The position numbers and the translations under genes are program-made. From Mycobacteriaceae bacterium (lineage in GTDB: Bacteria; Actinomycetota; Actinomycetes; Mycobacteriales; Mycobacteriaceae), in the NCBI GenBank assembly GCA_019245755.1, contig JAFARC010000038.1, positions 1-44,020 on the forward strand: a stretch of DNA of 44,020 nt, given 5' to 3'. This document shows, piece by piece, positions 33,082 through 42,234 of the stretch; the first letter of the stretch is position 1, and each line of letters begins with the position of its first letter. The notes under the pieces are model-generated. The model ran no database searches and was not told the origin of the DNA. It worked only from the letters and a program-made list of their open reading frames with translations.

Positions 33082-34356
33082 ATGGCTGACGTGACCACTC
33101 ATCAGCTGCCGTGGCATACCGGCCACCATCACCATCGGCAGCGCACGTTCGCCCAATCGACCAAGTTGCAGGACGTCCTGTACGAAATCCGCGGGCCGGT
33201 GCACGACCACGCGGCGCGGCTGGAGGCGGAAGGTCACCGCATCCTCAAGCTCAACATCGGCAACCCGGCGCCGTTCGGCTTCGAGGCGCCCGACGTGATC
33301 ATGCGCGACATCATCCAGGCGCTGCCGTACGCCCAGGGATACTGTGACTCCAAGGGCATCCTGTCGGCCCGGCGCGCGGTGGTCACCCGCTACGAGCTCG
33401 TCGAGGGATTCCCGCGATTCGACGTCGACGACGTGTATCTCGGCAACGGTGTCTCCGAGCTGATCACGATGACGCTGCAGGCGCTGCTGGACAACGGTGA
33501 CCAGGTGCTCATCCCGGCGCCGGACTACCCGCTGTGGACGGCATCGACATCGCTGGCCGGGGGCACCCCGGTGCACTACCTGTGCGACGAGACGGAGGGC
33601 TGGCAGCCCGACATCGCCGATATCGAGTCGAAGATCACCGAGCGGACCAAGGCCGTCGTGGTGATCAACCCGAACAACCCCACCGGCGCGGTCTACGGCC
33701 GTGAAGTCCTCACCCAGATAGCCGATTTGGCGCGGAAGCACCAGCTGCTCCTGCTCGCCGACGAAATCTACGACAAGATCCTCTACGACGACGCCGAGCA
33801 CGTCGCGATGGCCTCGGTAGCCCCCGATGTGCTGTGCCTGACCTTCAACGGCCTGTCCAAGGCCTACCGGGTGGCGGGCTACCGCGCCGGCTGGCTGGCC
33901 ATCACCGGCCCGAAAGAACACGCCAGCAGCTTCATCGAGGGAATCAGCCTGCTGGCGAACATGCGGCTATGCCCGAACGTGCCTGCGCAGTACGGCATTC
34001 AGGTCGCGCTCGGCGGTCACCAAAGCATCGAGGACCTGGTGCTGCCCGGTGGCCGGCTTCTCGAGCAGCGCGACGTGGCGTGGTCGAAACTCAACGACAT
34101 CCCCGGGGTTTCGTGCGTCAAGCCCCAGGGCGCTTTGTACGCGTTCCCGCGCCTGGACCCCGAGGTGTACGACATCGTCGACGACGAACAACTCGTACTC
34201 GAGCTGCTGCTGCAGGAGAAGATCCTGGTCACCCAGGGCACCGGCTTCAACTGGCCGGCGCCTGATCACCTGCGCATCGTCACGCTGCCGTGGGCGCGGG
34301 ACCTGGCCGCCGCCATCGAACGGCTCGGCAACTTCTTGGCCGGCTATCGGCAGTAA
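33082..34356 (+). CDS. aspC: Aspartate/alanine-type aminotransferase AspC
   Basis: PLP-dependent class I aminotransferase of 424 aa, nearly identical in its conserved parts to recalled M. tuberculosis AspC (Rv0337c). Motifs are LKLNIGNPAPFGF (substrate loop), VVVINPNNPTGAVY (PLP phosphate region), DEIYDKILYDD, and FNGLSKAYRVAGYRAGW with the PLP Lys at about residue 259. It interconverts amino acids and oxo acids, with alanine or aspartate and 2-oxoglutarate the likely substrates. I chose ATG 33082 with the family start ADVTTHQLPWHTGH. A GTG at 33043, right after the previous stop, is an alternative. It is probably co-transcribed with the Fe-S oxidoreductase. Confidence 0.92.
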   Translation: MADVTTHQLPWHTGHHHHRQRTFAQSTKLQDVLYEIRGPVHDHAARLEAEGHRILKLNIGNPAPFGFEAPDVIMRDIIQALPYAQGYCDSKGILSARRAVVTRYELVEGFPRFDVDDVYLGNGVSELITMTLQALLDNGDQVLIPAPDYPLWTASTSLAGGTPVHYLCDETEGWQPDIADIESKITERTKAVVVINPNNPTGAVYGREVLTQIADLARKHQLLLLADEIYDKILYDDAEHVAMASVAPDVLCLTFNGLSKAYRVAGYRAGWLAITGPKEHASSFIEGISLLANMRLCPNVPAQYGIQVALGGHQSIEDLVLPGGRLLEQRDVAWSKLNDIPGVSCVKPQGALYAFPRLDPEVYDIVDDEQLVLELLLQEKILVTQGTGFNWPAPDHLRIVTLPWARDLAAAIERLGNFLAGYRQ

Positions 34357-34451
34357 CCCACGCGTGGCCGGCGAGCCGGCTCGTCTGAAACGCGCAGAGG
34401 CGGTCAGACAGCCTGCCCAGGGGCACATCAGCGACGCCTACTCTGTTGCGC

Positions 34452-35768
34452 GTGGCGCACTCACATACGCACTCGCACGGGTCCGATGCCGGTCGGGCAC
34501 CGCTGGGCCCGCTCGCGGCCAAGCTCGTGCTCGGTTCGCTGGTCGCGATCGGCATGGCCGTTGTACTCGGGGCGGTGCTGCTGTGGCCCAGCCGGCAGAA
34601 GGTCGATATCCCGCTGCCCTTCCAGAACGCCAATGGCGGCGCGGTGACCACCGTGGCCGGCCATGTCCTGTCCAGCGGTATCGGGCCGTGCGGGAGCCCC
34701 TCGGCGGGCAAGGTTTTGACGGCGCCACCGGTGCCGGGCGCCCCAGGAGGTGCCCAGTGCGCGCAAGCGCTGATCGCGATCGACTCCGGCCCGAACGCCG
34801 ACGCCAACACCTTGCTGGAATTCAGCCCAGGGCCGGGTCAGCCGCAACTGAAAGCCGGCGACCACATCCGTATCGTCCGGCAGGTCGACCAGCAGGGCGC
34901 CACGAGCTACGGCTTCTACGACTACGAGCGGACGTGGCCGCTGGTCGGCATCGCGGTGCTGTTCGCGGTGGTCATCGTCGCAGTCGCGCGGCTGCGTGGG
35001 CTGCTGGCCATGGTCGGCATCTTCGTCGCGTTCTTGGTGCTGGTGGTGTTCCTGCTGCCCGCGCTGCGCGACGGCGCGCCCGCGGTTCCGGTGGCACTGG
35101 TGGCCTCGGCTGCCATCCTGTACGTGGTCATCTACCTTGCCCACGGGGTGAACCTGCGCACCAGCGCCGCGCTGCTGGGGACCCTGACGTCGCTGATCCT
35201 GGCCGGGCTGCTGTCCTGGGCGGCGATCGGGCTCGCGCACCTCACCGGACTCTCGCAGGACCAGAACTCCGAGGTCGCCGCCTATCTGGGCAATGTGTCG
35301 ATCACCGGTCTGCTCCTGGCGGGTTTCATCATCGGCTCGCTCGGTGTGCTCAACGACGTCACCGTCACCCAGGCGTCCGCGGTATTCGAGCTCGCCAACC
35401 TCGGCATCGGCACCTCGCGTCGCGAGGTGTTCCTCGGCGCGATGCGGGTGGGACGCGACCACATCGCCAGCACCGTGTACACCCTGGTGCTGGCCTACGC
35501 CGGTAGTTCGCTACCGCTACTGCTGCTTTTCTCGGTGGCCAACCGGTCGCTCAGCGACGTGCTGACCGGCGAGAGCGTGGCAATCGAGATCGTCCGGTCG
35601 GCGGTGGGCGGCATCGCGCTGGCGCTGTCGGTGCCGCTGACCACGGCGATCGCCGCGGTGCTGGCCACGGGGGGAGCTATGACCGATCCAGCAGTTCCAG
35701 CAAGTAACCGCCATACCCTGACTTCAGCAGCTCCTGGGCCCGGTTCGCCAGCTGATCGTCGTCGATGA
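34452..35768 (+). CDS. YibE/F-like membrane protein
   Basis: Protein of 438 aa from GTG 34452 (TTG 34446 also possible). A His-rich N-terminus ([12 protein letters not shown]) precedes a membrane segment. An extracytoplasmic domain of about 110 residues follows, then about seven membrane segments with the YibE/F motif region [20 protein letters not shown] and [33 protein letters not shown]. The family's function is not established. The last about 30 residues ([14 protein letters not shown] onwards) overlap the 3' end of rmlA by 92 bp and may be a read-through extension. It lies about 95 bp after aspC. Confidence 0.82.
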   Translation: MAHSHTHSHGSDAGRAPLGPLAAKLVLGSLVAIGMAVVLGAVLLWPSRQKVDIPLPFQNANGGAVTTVAGHVLSSGIGPCGSPSAGKVLTAPPVPGAPGGAQCAQALIAIDSGPNADANTLLEFSPGPGQPQLKAGDHIRIVRQVDQQGATSYGFYDYERTWPLVGIAVLFAVVIVAVARLRGLLAMVGIFVAFLVLVVFLLPALRDGAPAVPVALVASAAILYVVIYLAHGVNLRTSAALLGTLTSLILAGLLSWAAIGLAHLTGLSQDQNSEVAAYLGNVSITGLLLAGFIIGSLGVLNDVTVTQASAVFELANLGIGTSRREVFLGAMRVGRDHIASTVYTLVLAYAGSSLPLLLLFSVANRSLSDVLTGESVAIEIVRSAVGGIALALSVPLTTAIAAVLATGGAMTDPAVPASNRHTLTSAAPGPGSPADRRR

Positions 35769-36543
35769 AGCCGACCCGCCAGGCGGCCTCCTCGGGCACG
35801 CTGATCTTCAGCCCCTGGCGCCGCTCGATGGTACGGACGAAGTCGCTGGCGTCGAGCAGCGAGTCAAAGGTTCCGGTGTCCAGCCATGCGGTGCCCCGGG
35901 CCAACACCTCGACCGAGAGCCGGCCGCGGTTGAGGTAGACCTGGTTGACCTCGGTGATCTCGTACTCTCCGCGGTCCGATGGACGAAGCGAACGCGCGAT
36001 CTCGACGACTTCGTTGTCGTAGAAGTACAGTCCCGGCACTGCATAATGTGACTTGGGTGTCGCCGGTTTCTCCTCCAGCGACAACGGGATGCCGTCTTCG
36101 CTGAACTCGACCACGCCGTAGTCGGACGGATTGGCCACCCAATAGGCGAAAATCGCGCCGCCACTGACATTTTGGAAACGCTGAAGGCCGGTTCCCAGAC
36201 CCGGGCCGTAGAAGACATTGTCGCCCAACACCAATGCCACCGAATCGTTGCCGATGTGTTCCGCGCCGATCACGAAGGCCTGAGCCAAACCGTCGGGCCG
36301 ATCCTGGACGGCGTAGCCGATGTCGACGCCAAACGCTGAGCCGTCGCCGAGCAGCCGGCGAAAATCGGTCGCGTCGGCCGCGGTGGTGATCACCAGGATG
36401 TCCCGAATCCCGGCCATGATCAGCGTGGACAGCGGGTAGTAGATCAACGGCTTGTCGTAGACGGGCAACAGCTGCTTGCTGACGCCCATGGTGATCGGGT
36501 ACAGCCGGGTGCCCGATCCGCCGGCGAGGATGATCCCGCGCAT
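35677..36543 (-). CDS. rmlA: Glucose-1-phosphate thymidylyltransferase RmlA
   Basis: First enzyme of dTDP-L-rhamnose synthesis: dTTP plus glucose-1-phosphate gives dTDP-glucose. dTDP-rhamnose supplies the rhamnosyl linker between arabinogalactan and peptidoglycan, so the enzyme is essential in mycobacteria. The protein is 288 aa, the family length. The nucleotide-binding loop is [20 protein letters not shown] (residues 1-20). The sugar-binding region has [25 protein letters not shown] with the metal Asp, and [20 protein letters not shown]. The start is ATG 36543. The 3' end overlaps the YibE/F-like gene. Confidence 0.97.
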   Translation of the reverse strand: MRGIILAGGSGTRLYPITMGVSKQLLPVYDKPLIYYPLSTLIMAGIRDILVITTAADATDFRRLLGDGSAFGVDIGYAVQDRPDGLAQAFVIGAEHIGNDSVALVLGDNVFYGPGLGTGLQRFQNVSGGAIFAYWVANPSDYGVVEFSEDGIPLSLEEKPATPKSHYAVPGLYFYDNEVVEIARSLRPSDRGEYEITEVNQVYLNRGRLSVEVLARGTAWLDTGTFDSLLDASDFVRTIERRQGLKISVPEEAAWRVGFIDDDQLANRAQELLKSGYGGYLLELLDRS

Positions 36544-36583
36544 ACGGTGAGGGTAATCGGTTGGTCACCTTGCCTGCGGGAGC

Positions 36584-36961
36584 CTACGCGACAGTCAGGT
36601 CGTCCTCGGTCAGCTCCGTCGCGGCAAGGGCCGACGCGAGGTCTGCGTGGCGGAACACGGAGGTCACCTTGTCGTGCACGACGCGGAACGCCGACGCCAT
36701 CATCGACACCGTGCCGGGGTGCGCGGCGGTACGCACCTGCTGCTCGACGACCACCACTCCGTCGTGAACATACATCCGGCCCGGCTCGGCCGTGAACCCC
36801 GACGTGATCGCCCATCGGCGCAGCGCGTCGTGACCCTGTAGGGCGCCGTGCGCGTCGCCGAGCTCGATGTCGTCGCTGGACAGCTCCACCAAAGTGTCGA
36901 GGTCTGTGGCGTTCAACGCGTCATGCCAGGCGAGGACGGTCGCGATCTCCGAAACGGTCAT
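36584..36961 (-). CDS. NTF2-like (SnoaL-type) small protein
   Basis: Protein of 125 aa from ATG 36961, similar in size and place to Rv0333. It opens EIATVLAWHDALNATDLDTL followed by VELSSDDIELGD, the typical cone fold start of NTF2/SnoaL proteins, then ALRRWAI and RMYVHDGVVVVEQQVRT. These proteins bind small hydrophobic ligands or act as isomerases; no catalytic residues can be assigned. It lies 17 bp downstream of the mycothiol-isomerase-like gene and 40 bp upstream of rmlA, probably in one transcript. Confidence 0.75.
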   Translation of the reverse strand: MTVSEIATVLAWHDALNATDLDTLVELSSDDIELGDAHGALQGHDALRRWAITSGFTAEPGRMYVHDGVVVVEQQVRTAAHPGTVSMMASAFRVVHDKVTSVFRHADLASALAATELTEDDLTVA

Positions 36962-36978
36962 GGTTGCAAGTTTGTCCG

Positions 36979-37716
36979 TCAGAACGGGGTGTGGTCCAGC
37001 CAGCGCCGCCACACGTCGGTGTCGCCGCCGACCGTGATCTGCGGATCGTCGGCCGCAAGCCGGCGCACCGCGGTGAGCAGCAGCGCGGCTGCCGGTCCGG
37101 TAACGGTTGTGTCGGCATCTTCGGGCCGCGCGGCTGCCATCGTCACGCCACAACCGTTGCCGCGGAGGGTCCAGTCGCCGTCGTCGTCCGCGTGCAGGTG
37201 CAGTGTCTGGCCGCCCGCCAGCGGCAGCGGCTCCTCGGTGGCCTGGACCACGACCCGTTCCAGCCATTCCGTCAGACCGTCAGACGCCAGTTCGGGCGAG
37301 AGCCCAAACTCCGTGTCCAGCGCCAAAGCCGCGTCGGCGCGATGCACCGTGACCTCGTGCAGGCGCCGCCGGAGCCACCATTTCGCCGGCCGCGGTCCGA
37401 GGAAGGTCCAGACCTCGGCGTCACCGCCGACTCGTCCAACGGCCTCGACGACGCGCTGCGCGCCGCCGTGCAGCCATTCGACGGCTCCGTCGGCATCATC
37501 GGGCGGCTTGCCGTTAAGGACAGTGCGGGGATCGAGGTAGTCGGTCAACCGCTGGTCGATGATCTGGGCGGCCCAGCGGTCACCGCGGCCGACGTGGCGC
37601 AGCAGGTGCTTGAGCGTCCACCCGGGGCAGGTGGGAATCGGTGTCGACGGATCGGCGTTGCGCAGCAACTCCGCAAAGAGATGGTTCTGTGCGAGCAACC
37701 CTGCCGAATAGTCCAC
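36979..37716 (-). CDS. Maleylpyruvate-isomerase-like (MDMPI/DinB-fold) protein
   Basis: Protein of 245 aa similar to Rv0332. The N-terminal MDMPI domain has CPGWTLKHLLRHVGRGDRWA (residues about 30-49) and RRRLHEVTVHRADA, which carry the His and Glu metal-ligand positions of the DinB fold. The C-terminal SCP2-like domain includes TVTGPAAALLLTAVRRL. Family members use mycothiol as cofactor in isomerisation or detoxification. The substrate is not known. It lies just downstream of cyp140 with 1 bp between the genes. Confidence 0.8.
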   Translation of the reverse strand: MDYSAGLLAQNHLFAELLRNADPSTPIPTCPGWTLKHLLRHVGRGDRWAAQIIDQRLTDYLDPRTVLNGKPPDDADGAVEWLHGGAQRVVEAVGRVGGDAEVWTFLGPRPAKWWLRRRLHEVTVHRADAALALDTEFGLSPELASDGLTEWLERVVVQATEEPLPLAGGQTLHLHADDDGDWTLRGNGCGVTMAAARPEDADTTVTGPAAALLLTAVRRLAADDPQITVGGDTDVWRRWLDHTPF

Positions 37717-37717
37717 G

Positions 37718-39025
37718 TCACGAACCTACGGCGCTGCGGACTGCGCCGAGCGCCACCGGCAGCGACGACCATCCGCGCAGCACCCTGGTGTCGCGCCGGG
37801 CGCCCGCGCCGGCGAGGCGGGCGTCGGGATAGCGCTCGAAGAAGCTGCGCAGGCCCACCTCGCCTTCGGCGCGGGCCAGCGCCGCGCCGAGGCAGAAGTG
37901 CCTGCCGCCGGAGAACGACAGATGCTTGTTGGCGTTCGGCCGCTCGATGTCGAAGCGGTGCGGGTCTTCGAAGACCAGCGGATCACGGTTGGCGCCGGCG
38001 AGGTAAACGATCGTCATCTCGCCGCGGCGCATCGGCGTGCCGGCGGCTTCGACGTCGGTGCGGGCAACCCGAACGGTCATCTGAACCGGCGACTCGATCC
38101 GGAGGATCTCCTCAACAGCGTTCGGCCACAGCTCGGGCTGTGCGGCCAGCGTCTGGAGCTGCTGAGGCGCTTCCAGCAGCAACTTGATGCCGTTACCGAG
38201 CAGGTTGACCGTGGTCTCGAATCCGGCGGCCAGCACCAGGCCCGCGGTGGCCTGGAGCTCTCGCTCGTTTAGCCGGCCATCCTCGTCGGTCGCATCGATC
38301 AGCTGGCTCATCAAGTCCTCGCCAGGGTGGCGCCGCAGCTGTTGCAAGTGCTCGGCGAGCCACACATTGAAGCCCTCGATGCCGCGGTAGACCCGCTGGT
38401 ACTGCTTCCACGACAAACCGAAGTCAAGGCTGGGCGCGGCCAACTCACCGAAATCGAGGATCTGCTGGCGGTCCGCGTCGGGCACGCCCAGGATGTCGGC
38501 GATGACCGCCACGGGAAGTTGTGAGCAGTACCGCTCGACGATGTCGACGGTGCCGTGGGCGCTGCGCAGCCCGTCGAGCAGGTTGTCCGCCGTCTCCTTG
38601 ACGCGGTCGCGCAGCGCCGCAACGGCCCGGGTGGTGAAGACCGACGACACCAGCTTGCGGTATCGGGTGTGTTCGGGTGGTTCCACGGACAAAAGCGACG
38701 GCGGCTGCAGCGGGTGCAACAGCCCCGTATCGGTGCGCTTCGCCAGCCAGAGCAGCGGCTTGGGCAGGTTCGACCCCATTGCCATCACTCGAAAGTCGTC
38801 GGAGCGCAACAGATCGTGGGCGAGTTGATGGTCGACGGTGATGTACATGTCCGGCCATCGCACGAGCCGCCCGGTCGACCGGAGTTCCTCGATGAACGCG
38901 ACGGGGTCTGCCCGTACAGCGGGGTCTGCGATCAGCCGGCCGCGCGGATCACCGCGGCGAGCCCCGATGGACGCCCCTGCCCGCATCACCCCGTGCATGG
39001 CCAGCCAGCGGATCCGTTGCTTCAT
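37718..39025 (-). CDS. cyp140: Cytochrome P450 (CYP140 family)
   Basis: Haem-thiolate monooxygenase of 435 aa, strikingly like M. tuberculosis CYP140 (Rv1880c) as recalled, with the start IRWLAMHGVMRAGASIGARR. Motifs are I-helix LVLAAGFETTVNLLG (about residues 261-275), ExxR in VEEILRIESP (about 304) and the haem loop FSGGRHFCLGAALARAEG with the ligand Cys near 377. Substrate unknown; CYP140 may act in secondary metabolism or on lipids. It sits next to Rv0332-like, Rv0333-like and rmlA genes, a position different from M. tuberculosis. No ferredoxin gene is nearby. Confidence 0.9.
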   Translation of the reverse strand: MKQRIRWLAMHGVMRAGASIGARRGDPRGRLIADPAVRADPVAFIEELRSTGRLVRWPDMYITVDHQLAHDLLRSDDFRVMAMGSNLPKPLLWLAKRTDTGLLHPLQPPSLLSVEPPEHTRYRKLVSSVFTTRAVAALRDRVKETADNLLDGLRSAHGTVDIVERYCSQLPVAVIADILGVPDADRQQILDFGELAAPSLDFGLSWKQYQRVYRGIEGFNVWLAEHLQQLRRHPGEDLMSQLIDATDEDGRLNERELQATAGLVLAAGFETTVNLLGNGIKLLLEAPQQLQTLAAQPELWPNAVEEILRIESPVQMTVRVARTDVEAAGTPMRRGEMTIVYLAGANRDPLVFEDPHRFDIERPNANKHLSFSGGRHFCLGAALARAEGEVGLRSFFERYPDARLAGAGARRDTRVLRGWSSLPVALGAVRSAVGS

Positions 39026-39052
39026 GGATCCGAGCTTAACCCCGCGGCACGG

Positions 39053-40393
39053 TTACGCGGCCGGTGGTTGCGCTGCTCGGCGCCCCAGCGCATAGACGCG
39101 CCAGCCGGCACGTGTCCACTGCGCTGCGTCGAGACAATTGCGGCCGTCCACAACGACTTTGACGCGCACGGTGCCGGCCAGCCGGTCAGGATCCAGGTCG
39201 AGAAATTCCCGCCACTCGGTGAGCACCAGGACCGCGTCGGCGCGGTTGCATGCCTCCACCACCGATGTCGAGTAATTCAGGGTCGGGAACACCCGCTGGG
39301 AGTTCTCCATCGCCTTGGGGTCGTAGACGTTTACAGTGGCGCCGTTGAGTTGCAACATCCCGGCGACGTTGAGGGCTGGGGAGTCGCGGACGTCGTCCGA
39401 CTCCGGTTTGAACGCAGCGCCGAGCACCGCGATGTTGGCGCCCAGCAGTGAGCCACCGCACGCCTTGGTTGCCAGTTCGACCATCAACGTGCGGCGGCGC
39501 ATGTTGATGCTGTCGACCTCGCGAAGAAACGTCAGCGCGTGGCTCGCGCCGAGTTCGCCGGCGCGCGCCATGAATGCCCGGATGTCCTTGGGAAGGCAGC
39601 CGCCGCCGAAACCCAGTCCGGCGTTGAGGAATCGGCGCCCGATGCGCGGGTCGTAGCCCAGTGCGTCGGCGAGCACCGTCACGTCGGCGTCGGCGGCTAC
39701 GCACACCTCCGAGATCGCGTTGATGAACGAGATCTTGGTGGCAAGAAACGCGTTGGCGGAAACCTTCACCAGCTCGGCGGTCTGCAGATCGGTGAGCAGG
39801 AACGGCACACCCGCGTCCAGCAGCGGCGCGTACAGTTCGCGCACCGCGGCCTCGGTGCGAACCGAACCGGGTTGAACGCCAAGCACAATCCGATCCGGAT
39901 GCAGGGTGTCGTGCACCGCGTAGCCCTCGCGGAGAAACTCCGGATTCCATGCCACTTCGACGTCGACCCCGTCCGGCGCCAGCGCGCGTGCTCGTGTCGC
40001 GAGTTCCGCCGCGGTGCCAACCGGAACCGTGGATTTGCCGACCACGATCGCCGGTCGCCGCAGCCGCGGCACCAGCGTGTCGATGACCGCGTGCACGTAA
40101 CGCAGGTCGGCGGTGTATTCACCCTTCTTCTGCGGGGTGCCGACACCGAGGAAATGCACGTCGGCGAATTCGGCGGCCAGGTCGTAGTCGGTGGTGAACC
40201 GAAGCCGGCCCGCATTGAGGTTGTCGCGCAGGATTTTTCGCAGGCCGGGTTCGTAGAACGGGATGTCCCCGGCGGCAAGCTTGGCGACCTTGCCGGGGTC
40301 AACATCGACACCGACCACCTCATGGCCGAGCTCGGCCATCCCGGCGGCGTGGGTGGCACCGAGGTAGCCAGTGCCGAAGACGGTGCACCGCAT
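39053..40393 (-). CDS. udgA: UDP-glucose 6-dehydrogenase UdgA
   Basis: Oxidises UDP-glucose to UDP-glucuronate with two NAD+, 446 aa. The Rossmann motif is VFGTGYLGATHAAGMAELGH (residues 4-23). The catalytic Cys lies in FGGGCLPKDIRAF (about residue 266). The C-terminal UDP-binding domain has AVLGAAFKPESDDVRDSP. The start is ATG 40393, directly behind a palindrome that contains its ribosome site. Orthologous position to Rv0322, beside dcd in M. tuberculosis. Confidence 0.96.
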   Translation of the reverse strand: MRCTVFGTGYLGATHAAGMAELGHEVVGVDVDPGKVAKLAAGDIPFYEPGLRKILRDNLNAGRLRFTTDYDLAAEFADVHFLGVGTPQKKGEYTADLRYVHAVIDTLVPRLRRPAIVVGKSTVPVGTAAELATRARALAPDGVDVEVAWNPEFLREGYAVHDTLHPDRIVLGVQPGSVRTEAAVRELYAPLLDAGVPFLLTDLQTAELVKVSANAFLATKISFINAISEVCVAADADVTVLADALGYDPRIGRRFLNAGLGFGGGCLPKDIRAFMARAGELGASHALTFLREVDSINMRRRTLMVELATKACGGSLLGANIAVLGAAFKPESDDVRDSPALNVAGMLQLNGATVNVYDPKAMENSQRVFPTLNYSTSVVEACNRADAVLVLTEWREFLDLDPDRLAGTVRVKVVVDGRNCLDAAQWTRAGWRVYALGRRAAQPPAA

Positions 40394-40394
40394 A

Positions 40395-40410
40395 CCTCTT
40401 GTATAAGAGG
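40395..40410 (-). promoter_or_regulatory. Perfect palindrome at the udgA start
   Basis: On the minus strand the site reads CCTCTT-ATAC-AAGAGG, with a perfect 6-bp arm on either side of a 4-base loop, ending one base before the udgA ATG. The AAGAGG arm would be the ribosome site, so a hairpin would mask it; alternatively it is a repressor site. If transcription starts at the ATG (leaderless) the hairpin is not transcribed. Confidence 0.5.
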
Positions 40411-40467
40411 CACCGATGAGCTAACCGCGTCCTGACACTGAGCGGCAGGCCAACAGCAGGTAACGGG

Positions 40468-41997
40468 CTAGTCGCCCGGCCACCACGGGGATCGCGACCC
40501 GCCGGAGCCGGAGCTGCCCGAGCCGGGCCCGTAGCTGCCCGAGCCCGGTCCGTAGCTGCCCGAGCCCGATCCGTAGCTGCCCGAGCCCGATCCGTTCGGA
40601 TATTGCGGATATGACGGGTATTCCGGCGACTGCGGAAGCTGGCTCTCAGGCGGTGTCTGTGGCCAGTCCCGCTGCGGCTGGCGCCACGGTGGGCGGAAGA
40701 TCGGCCGCAGGGGGAACCCGATGATCGGTGCGGGCGGCTGCGTGTACACCGGCGGAGCAGCGGGTGGCGGCGGGTAGACGGGCGCGGGCGCGGCCGGCGG
40801 GTCAGTCACCGCCGGTGGCGCGGCCGGGGCAGGCGGAGGCGCGGCCGGGGCAGGTGGCGCGGCCGGGGCAGGTGGCGGCACGGCGGCCGGGATCGTTCGC
40901 GGCGCCGGAGCCTGCGCCTGCTGCACCACCGGCGCCGCTGCAGGGATCGTTTCCGCAGCGGGCGGTGGCTGTTGCGGCGCCGGCTGGGCCGGTTGCGCTT
41001 GCGGCGCCGCCGGGGGCGCCGGCGCGGCGCTGCTGGGCAGGATGACGTTGTCGCCCGGGTTGGGCCGCTGGTCGACCGTCGGCCTGATGCTGACGGCCAA
41101 CGAAATCACCAAACCGACGACGCCGACGACGAAGATCGCGGTGAGCGAGCTGCCGACCAGCAGGAAGGGCTTTCGGCCGTCCTCGACCGGCGCGGCAGCG
41201 CCGTCGTTTTCAGCGACCTGCGCCAGTTGGGTGGCCGCGGCCGGGTCGACGGCGTAGGCGGTGCCAGCGGTGGCACCGTCGGGATCCTGCGAGTAGGCCA
41301 GCCCGACGGTGGAGGCTTCAAAGCGCGGGGCGTTGGCGGCGGCCAGGGCCGCGCCTCGGGCGAGGGCCAGTTCGCCCTCCTCCGGCGCGCTGACGGGGAT
41401 GGACACCAGATTTTCGAGGTGCGCCTTCACCGAGCTCACATCGACGCCGGAGCCGACCACGAACATCCCGGCCGGTGCTGCGTCGTGGCCCTGCAGGCTG
41501 GTGGCCATCTCGGTCAGCACACTCATCGCGTCGGCGCTGTGCAGGCTGCGGCTGAGCACCTTCACGATGGATCCGCCGAAGGTCTCGACGACCGACAAGG
41601 TCGCGGTGTCCCGGTCGACGAACATCAGTGCGGTCCTGTCGTGGCCGACCCTCCGGCCGACCGCCTGGGCCAGCGCGCCCGCGGCATGCAGCTCGGAGAC
41701 CAACGTCACGTCCTCGATGCCACGGCGGGCCAGCGCGTCGCGCAGTGCGGCCGCGTTGTCGCGATCGCTCCACGTGACCCCGGCCGCGATCAGCTTGTGG
41801 CCGCCGGCAGCGGCGCTTTCCCGGGTACCCAACACCGCGGCGATGACCTGTTCCGGTGCGCTCGGCGTTGCCGAGCCATCGACAGCGGTGATGTCAAAAA
41901 CGTCGTGATCGACGGTCAGGCCGTCGGCCCGGTCCCCTTCGACCAGCACCATGCGGACCGTCGTGGGTGTCATCGACACACCAAGTACGATCTCCAC
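40468..41997 (-). CDS. Actin/Hsp70-like DUF7159-type membrane protein with Pro-rich tail
   Basis: Protein of 509 aa. The N-terminal 220 residues look like a degenerate Hsp70/actin fold: LGVSMTPTTVRMVLVEG, then TALMFVDRDTATLSVV, then GMFVVGSGVDVSSVKAHLEN. A single membrane segment, PFLLVGSSLTAIFVVGVVGL, follows at about residue 258. The outer half is Pro/Ala-rich, then Tyr/Pro/Gly-rich with a C-terminal array of GSGSYG[PS] units (encoded at about 40506-40590). This N-terminal domain is the DUF7159 type seen in mycobacterial proteins. The role is unknown. It is on the same strand as udgA, 74 bp downstream of no gene, so it probably has its own promoter. Confidence 0.7.
   Translation of the reverse strand: MEIVLGVSMTPTTVRMVLVEGDRADGLTVDHDVFDITAVDGSATPSAPEQVIAAVLGTRESAAAGGHKLIAAGVTWSDRDNAAALRDALARRGIEDVTLVSELHAAGALAQAVGRRVGHDRTALMFVDRDTATLSVVETFGGSIVKVLSRSLHSADAMSVLTEMATSLQGHDAAPAGMFVVGSGVDVSSVKAHLENLVSIPVSAPEEGELALARGAALAAANAPRFEASTVGLAYSQDPDGATAGTAYAVDPAAATQLAQVAENDGAAAPVEDGRKPFLLVGSSLTAIFVVGVVGLVISLAVSIRPTVDQRPNPGDNVILPSSAAPAPPAAPQAQPAQPAPQQPPPAAETIPAAAPVVQQAQAPAPRTIPAAVPPPAPAAPPAPAAPPPAPAAPPAVTDPPAAPAPVYPPPPAAPPVYTQPPAPIIGFPLRPIFRPPWRQPQRDWPQTPPESQLPQSPEYPSYPQYPNGSGSGSYGSGSGSYGPGSGSYGPGSGSSGSGGSRSPWWPGD
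40506..40590. repeat. 21-bp tandem repeats encoding GSGSYG[PS]
   Basis: About four units with core GTAGCTGCCCGAGCCCG read on plus; on the coding strand they encode the seven-residue Gly/Ser/Tyr repeat at the C-terminus of the DUF7159-type protein. Confidence 0.7.
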
Positions 41998-42234
41998 TGC
42001 CCCTCCACAATGTTCGCTACGTCACTCAAGTCACTTGTGGGCACGTCCACTAATTAAGCCGTCAACTGATCATTCATCGGAGTTTCAGCTTTCGGCGTTA
42101 CATCCGCCGACGTTAGCTGATGATGACAAAGTCGCTAGTCGGCGGCGGTATCGCGACCCTTCTCCAAAGACAGGCACGGTCGACCTTACCGGGCCACCAC
42201 AAGTTCCGCTCCGGAGAGGCTGCGCCCCGGGTTT
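41998..42234. other. Intergenic region between DUF7159-type gene and dcd
   Basis: The 237 bp between a minus-strand start (41997) and the dcd stop (42235) hold the promoter for the DUF7159-type gene. I see no further gene and no strong hairpin or repeat. Confidence 0.4.
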
